NCBI RefSeq assembly: GCF_031846445.1 | Contig: NZ_JAVRHR010000002.1 | Coordinates: 682,001 to 746,000, forward strand | Reading direction: 5' to 3' | DNA: 64,000 bases | Source of the DNA: Croceitalea rosinachiae | GTDB lineage: Bacteria; Bacteroidota; Bacteroidia; Flavobacteriales; Flavobacteriaceae | In this document: positions 61,109 to 64,000 of the stretch, in pieces | Position numbering within the stretch: position 1 is the stretch's first letter | Layout of the letters: the number at the start of each line of letters is the position of its first letter | Notes under the pieces: generated by a model | The model's input: only the letters and a program-made list of their open reading frames with translations | What the model was told of the DNA's origin: nothing | Databases searched by the model: none | Translations under genes and position numbers: made by a program

Positions 61109-62752
61109 ATGAAAAAGGTTTTTTCAATATTAACATTGCTCTTATTTTTTTCTGGCTTTTCACAAAATGATATCTCAACTCAAGAATGGCAAAATGATCT
61201 TAGGTATTTACAAAAAATAGTAAATCAACAGTATCCATTTTTATTCAAAAAAGTAAGTCAATCTGCATTTAATGACGAAGTAGAATCTTTCTACAAGGCA
61301 ATTCCGTCAATGGAGCAACATGAAGTCGTCGTAGGGTTTTCAAAGATTATTGCCTTATTTAAATATGGACATACTCGAATGGCTTATAGTGATAGTCCTG
61401 TTCAGTTTCATAGTATTCCTGTGGAATTTTATCGTTTTAAGGATGGACTCCGTATTAAATCTGCTCGGGAAGAATATCAAAGCCTTTTGGGAGCAAAGGT
61501 CAAGGCGATAGAAGGCGTACCTATTGAAGAAGTAATCAAAGCAGTATATCCAACAGTTCCTGTAGAGAACGCAATGTTTTTTGATGCGTATGGATTACGA
61601 CATATGACGATTCCTGAAGTACTCCATGCCCAGGGTATTACCGATAAATTAGACCTAATAATAACCTTAACATTAGAAAAAGATGGGAAGCAATTTGATT
61701 ATGAAATTGAGGCTAAAACCAGTCTTTGGCCACCCATGCATTATGGAGAGATAAGACCTGATTCGGATTGGGTGAATGGTCGCGATAAGTCTACCACTCC
61801 AAACTACCTTAAAAATTTTGATAGGATATACTATTATGAATATTTGGAGGGTTCCAAAACCGTTTACGTTAGACATAGCAGAATTCAGAATGATGAAATA
61901 GAAGAGGTAGAAGACTTTTATAATCGGGTATTTGAATTTATTAATACTAATGAGGTTGATAAGTTTGTTTTAGATGTTCGTTTAAATGGTGGGGGCAATA
62001 ACTTCTTGAACAAGCCGATTATTACAGGAATTATTTCTAACAAGAAAATTAATCAGCCTGGAAAGTTCTTTGTAATAACTGGCCGAAGAACGTTTTCTGC
62101 TGCTCAGAGCCTTATTAATGAAATAGACAACTATACCAATGTTTTGTTTGTCGGAGAACCATCTAGTGAAAACATTAACTTTTATGGAGATAACAAACGA
62201 GTAGTCTTACCAAAATCAGGACTTCCAGTATATCTTTCCTTTGCATGGTGGCAAGATAAATCACAATGGCAAAATGCTGATTACATTAAGCCCCATTATA
62301 GCGTAGAAATGACTTATGAAGATTATATTTCCAATCAAGACCCTCTGCTAAAGCATGTGTTAGATTTTGATTCCCATAATTTTGTGATGGACCCTATGAA
62401 GTACCTAAACAAACTTCGTAAAAATGGTAATCTAAATCAAGTACGAAAAGAGGCGAAGCGAATGGTCAACGACAAGGCGTATAGCTTTATTGATTTTGAA
62501 CTCGAGTTTAGTGGTGCTGGCGCCGTTATGCTAGGTAATAACAACCAGGGTGCCCTATTCATTTTTGAATTGGCATCAGAACTTTTTCCCGATTCACAAA
62601 ACTCTTGGGGCAATTTAGCACAAGCCCAGATGGAGCTGAAGGACTTTAAATCTGCCAAACAATCATACAAAAAAGTATTGTCTATTTCAGATAAAGGAGG
62701 GGCAGCTTTCACAGCAAAGCGAATGTTACAAAAAATAGAGGGAAAGCTTTAG
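61109..62752 (+). CDS. Secreted S41-like peptidase-fold protein with TPR tail
   Basis: The start is at MKKVFSILTLLLFF, giving a signal peptide to FSQ (~19); 18 upstream codons are open. The 547-residue protein has an N-terminal helical domain (DLRYLQKIVNQQYPFLF), a PDZ-like part, and the S41 catalytic fold with FVLDVRLNGGGNNF and RRTFSAAQSL (candidate serine). The usual lysine after VGE is replaced (VGEPSSENINFYG), as in non-canonical S41/IRBP relatives. Two TPR-like helical pairs close the protein (~475-545). A LytTR-like box lies upstream. Confidence 0.75.
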   Translation: MKKVFSILTLLLFFSGFSQNDISTQEWQNDLRYLQKIVNQQYPFLFKKVSQSAFNDEVESFYKAIPSMEQHEVVVGFSKIIALFKYGHTRMAYSDSPVQFHSIPVEFYRFKDGLRIKSAREEYQSLLGAKVKAIEGVPIEEVIKAVYPTVPVENAMFFDAYGLRHMTIPEVLHAQGITDKLDLIITLTLEKDGKQFDYEIEAKTSLWPPMHYGEIRPDSDWVNGRDKSTTPNYLKNFDRIYYYEYLEGSKTVYVRHSRIQNDEIEEVEDFYNRVFEFINTNEVDKFVLDVRLNGGGNNFLNKPIITGIISNKKINQPGKFFVITGRRTFSAAQSLINEIDNYTNVLFVGEPSSENINFYGDNKRVVLPKSGLPVYLSFAWWQDKSQWQNADYIKPHYSVEMTYEDYISNQDPLLKHVLDFDSHNFVMDPMKYLNKLRKNGNLNQVRKEAKRMVNDKAYSFIDFELEFSGAGAVMLGNNNQGALFIFELASELFPDSQNSWGNLAQAQMELKDFKSAKQSYKKVLSISDKGGAAFTAKRMLQKIEGKL

Positions 62753-62870
62753 ATTTTTTCATTTTCCTAATACGAATTTTACGATGTTGGTTTAAATTTT
62801 AGATACTAAGCTTGTTGGTTCAATTAACCACATAATTCCTTATATTTAAAAGCACGAATTAACCAACCCT

Positions 62871-64000
62871 ATGAAAATTGCCAGCTACGCCTGTTTGATA
62901 GTGCTACTGCTATCTACTTTTGGTTTTGGTCAAAAGAAAATAACTCCCCAAAACAGTATAACACCTCAATTTTATCAATCCCTGAAGTACCGTAATATCG
63001 GTCCTTTCCGCGGAGGACGTACTGTTGGGGCGGTCGGGATTCCGACACAACCAAATGTATTTTTCTTTGGGCATAATAATGGTGGCGTATGGAAAACGGA
63101 TGATTACGGCCGTACATGGAATCCAATTTTTGATGATGCGCCGACGGGTTCAGTGGGTGATTTAGCAGTATCGCCTACAAATCCTGATATTATCTATGTG
63201 GGTACGGGTGAAGGGCTGCACCGACCTGATCTGGCTGTAGGCGATGGCATGTTCAAGACTACGGACGGTGGTATGACTTGGAAACATATTGGTTTAGATG
63301 ATATTCAGCAGGTGAGTCGGGTAATTGTTCACCCAACGAATCCTGATATTGTTTTTGTTGCAGGATTAGGGCATCCCTACGGACCAAATGAAATGAGGGG
63401 TATATTCCGTTCTTTAGACGGCGGAAAAAATTGGGAGAAGACGCTTTATATTAATAAAAGTACGGGAGCAGTTCAAGTGGAGTTCGACCCTAATAACCCA
63501 AATATCCTATTTGCCGATATGTGGGAACATTTAGAAGGTCCATGGGAAAATGCAAAATTTTCAGGATCTAATAGTGGACTTTATAAATCTATAGATGGGG
63601 GAGCGACTTGGAAAAAAATTACGAAAGGTCTACCCATGGCATCGCAAGGCTTAGGTAGAATTGGGGTTGCCATTGCGCATAGCGACTCAAATAAAATGTA
63701 TGCAACCGTTGATGCGAAAGAAAAAGGAGGAATATATGGTAGCAACGATGCAGGAGAAAGCTGGTCATTGCTAACTACTGATTATCGATTATGGGGAAGA
63801 GGTAGTGACTTTGCTGAAATCAAAGTGCATCCCATAAATGAAAACGTGCTATTTGTTGGAAATATAGCTTCCTATAAATCGGAAGATGGAGGAAAGAGTT
63901 GGACTTCCCTTAAAGGAGCTCCGGGAGGTGATGATTACCACCGTATTTGGATTAATCCTTTATACCCCGACATTATGCTCTTTGCTGCAGACCAAGGTGC
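62871..64000 (+). CDS. BNR/sortilin (VPS10)-like secreted protein, 3' truncated by window
   Basis: The reading frame from ATG 62871 runs without a stop to the window end (377 residues seen). A signal peptide to GFGQ (~22) is followed by LKYRNIGPFRGGRTVGAV, closely matching the opening of the 40850 protein (LEFRNLGPALTSGR). BNR units then follow (TDDYGRTWNP, TTDGGMTWKH, SLDGGKNWEK, SIDGGATWKK, SNDAGESWSL). It is clearly a paralogue or distant homologue of the 1084-residue protein. An ATTAACCAA motif lies just before its start, as in the other gene. Substrate or ligand unknown. Confidence 0.82.
   Translation, partial: MKIASYACLIVLLLSTFGFGQKKITPQNSITPQFYQSLKYRNIGPFRGGRTVGAVGIPTQPNVFFFGHNNGGVWKTDDYGRTWNPIFDDAPTGSVGDLAVSPTNPDIIYVGTGEGLHRPDLAVGDGMFKTTDGGMTWKHIGLDDIQQVSRVIVHPTNPDIVFVAGLGHPYGPNEMRGIFRSLDGGKNWEKTLYINKSTGAVQVEFDPNNPNILFADMWEHLEGPWENAKFSGSNSGLYKSIDGGATWKKITKGLPMASQGLGRIGVAIAHSDSNKMYATVDAKEKGGIYGSNDAGESWSLLTTDYRLWGRGSDFAEIKVHPINENVLFVGNIASYKSEDGGKSWTSLKGAPGGDDYHRIWINPLYPDIMLFAADQG

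Overview
The window looks like chromosomal DNA from a marine or environmental Flavobacteriaceae (Bacteroidetes). The DNA is AT-rich with short intergenic gaps. Exported proteins carry Bacteroidetes-style signal peptides and lipoboxes. The housekeeping sigma factor is the short Bacteroidetes type (MRQLKI start), ribosome binding sites are weak, and many Bacteroidetes families are present (YaiO, DUF1080, DUF2490, DUF4251, LytS/LytTR, SatD). A genus such as Maribacter, Zobellia or Arenibacter is only a guess. No rRNA, tRNA, CRISPR array, transposase or phage gene was seen.

Layout. 1-4.2 kb: the 3' end of a processive family-2 glycosyltransferase, an LtaS/OpgB-like sulfatase-fold membrane enzyme with a TPR tail, and a YaiO outer-membrane barrel, probably a surface-polysaccharide synthesis and export operon. 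A tail-to-tail secreted protein fuses an ILEI/FAM3-like domain to a glycerophosphodiester phosphodiesterase. 5.6-6.8 kb: two tandem related microproteins, a bidirectional terminator and an RpoD-type sigma gene. 7-9.8 kb: an SF2 helicase and a glycosyltransferase. 9.9-12.9 kb: a GH1 beta-glucosidase and a GPH sugar symporter. 13.1-15.1 kb: satD behind three evenly spaced palindromes, a small membrane protein and menB, then two 154-bp repeats that each contain a terminator hairpin. 15.5-25.9 kb: serine hydrolase, pirin, an operon of cytochrome c/VCBS lipoprotein, 3D-domain protein, amidase and M14 peptidase, two DUF1080 proteins, a VWA lipoprotein and a YdjC-type deacetylase.

26-35.3 kb is a compact molybdenum-cofactor operon: a two-subunit Ior/aldehyde-oxidase-type molybdoenzyme, then moaD, moaA, mobA, moeB-rhodanese, a TauE/SafE permease, moeA, xdhC and mocA. 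MoaC, MoaE and a ModABC transporter are not in the window. 35.3-40.7 kb: an amidohydrolase, a GntR regulator divergent from a GH37 trehalase with a perfect palindrome between them, and DUF2652 and DUF3052 proteins. 40.8-47.1 kb: a 1084-residue BNR/sortilin-like secreted protein, an apparently exported methyltransferase, a glutaredoxin-like protein, an EamA transporter and a third DUF1080 protein.

47.1-51.6 kb is the most system-like region: a secreted protein with nine full 34-residue IDSDHHKA repeats, followed by an intact LytS-type kinase, a degenerate LytS-like pseudokinase and a LytTR response regulator. The repeat gene is preceded by a 17-bp direct repeat with a 21-bp period, the geometry expected of LytTR boxes. 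A related 21-bp-spaced pair precedes the S41-like gene at 61.1 kb. 51.7-64 kb: a D-aminoacylase-like lipoprotein, DUF4251, a sorbosone-dehydrogenase-like protein, an MBL-fold hydrolase, a cold-shock protein, a MORN/DUF2490/MORN operon, the S41-like protein and the 5' part of a second BNR/sortilin-like protein cut by the window end.
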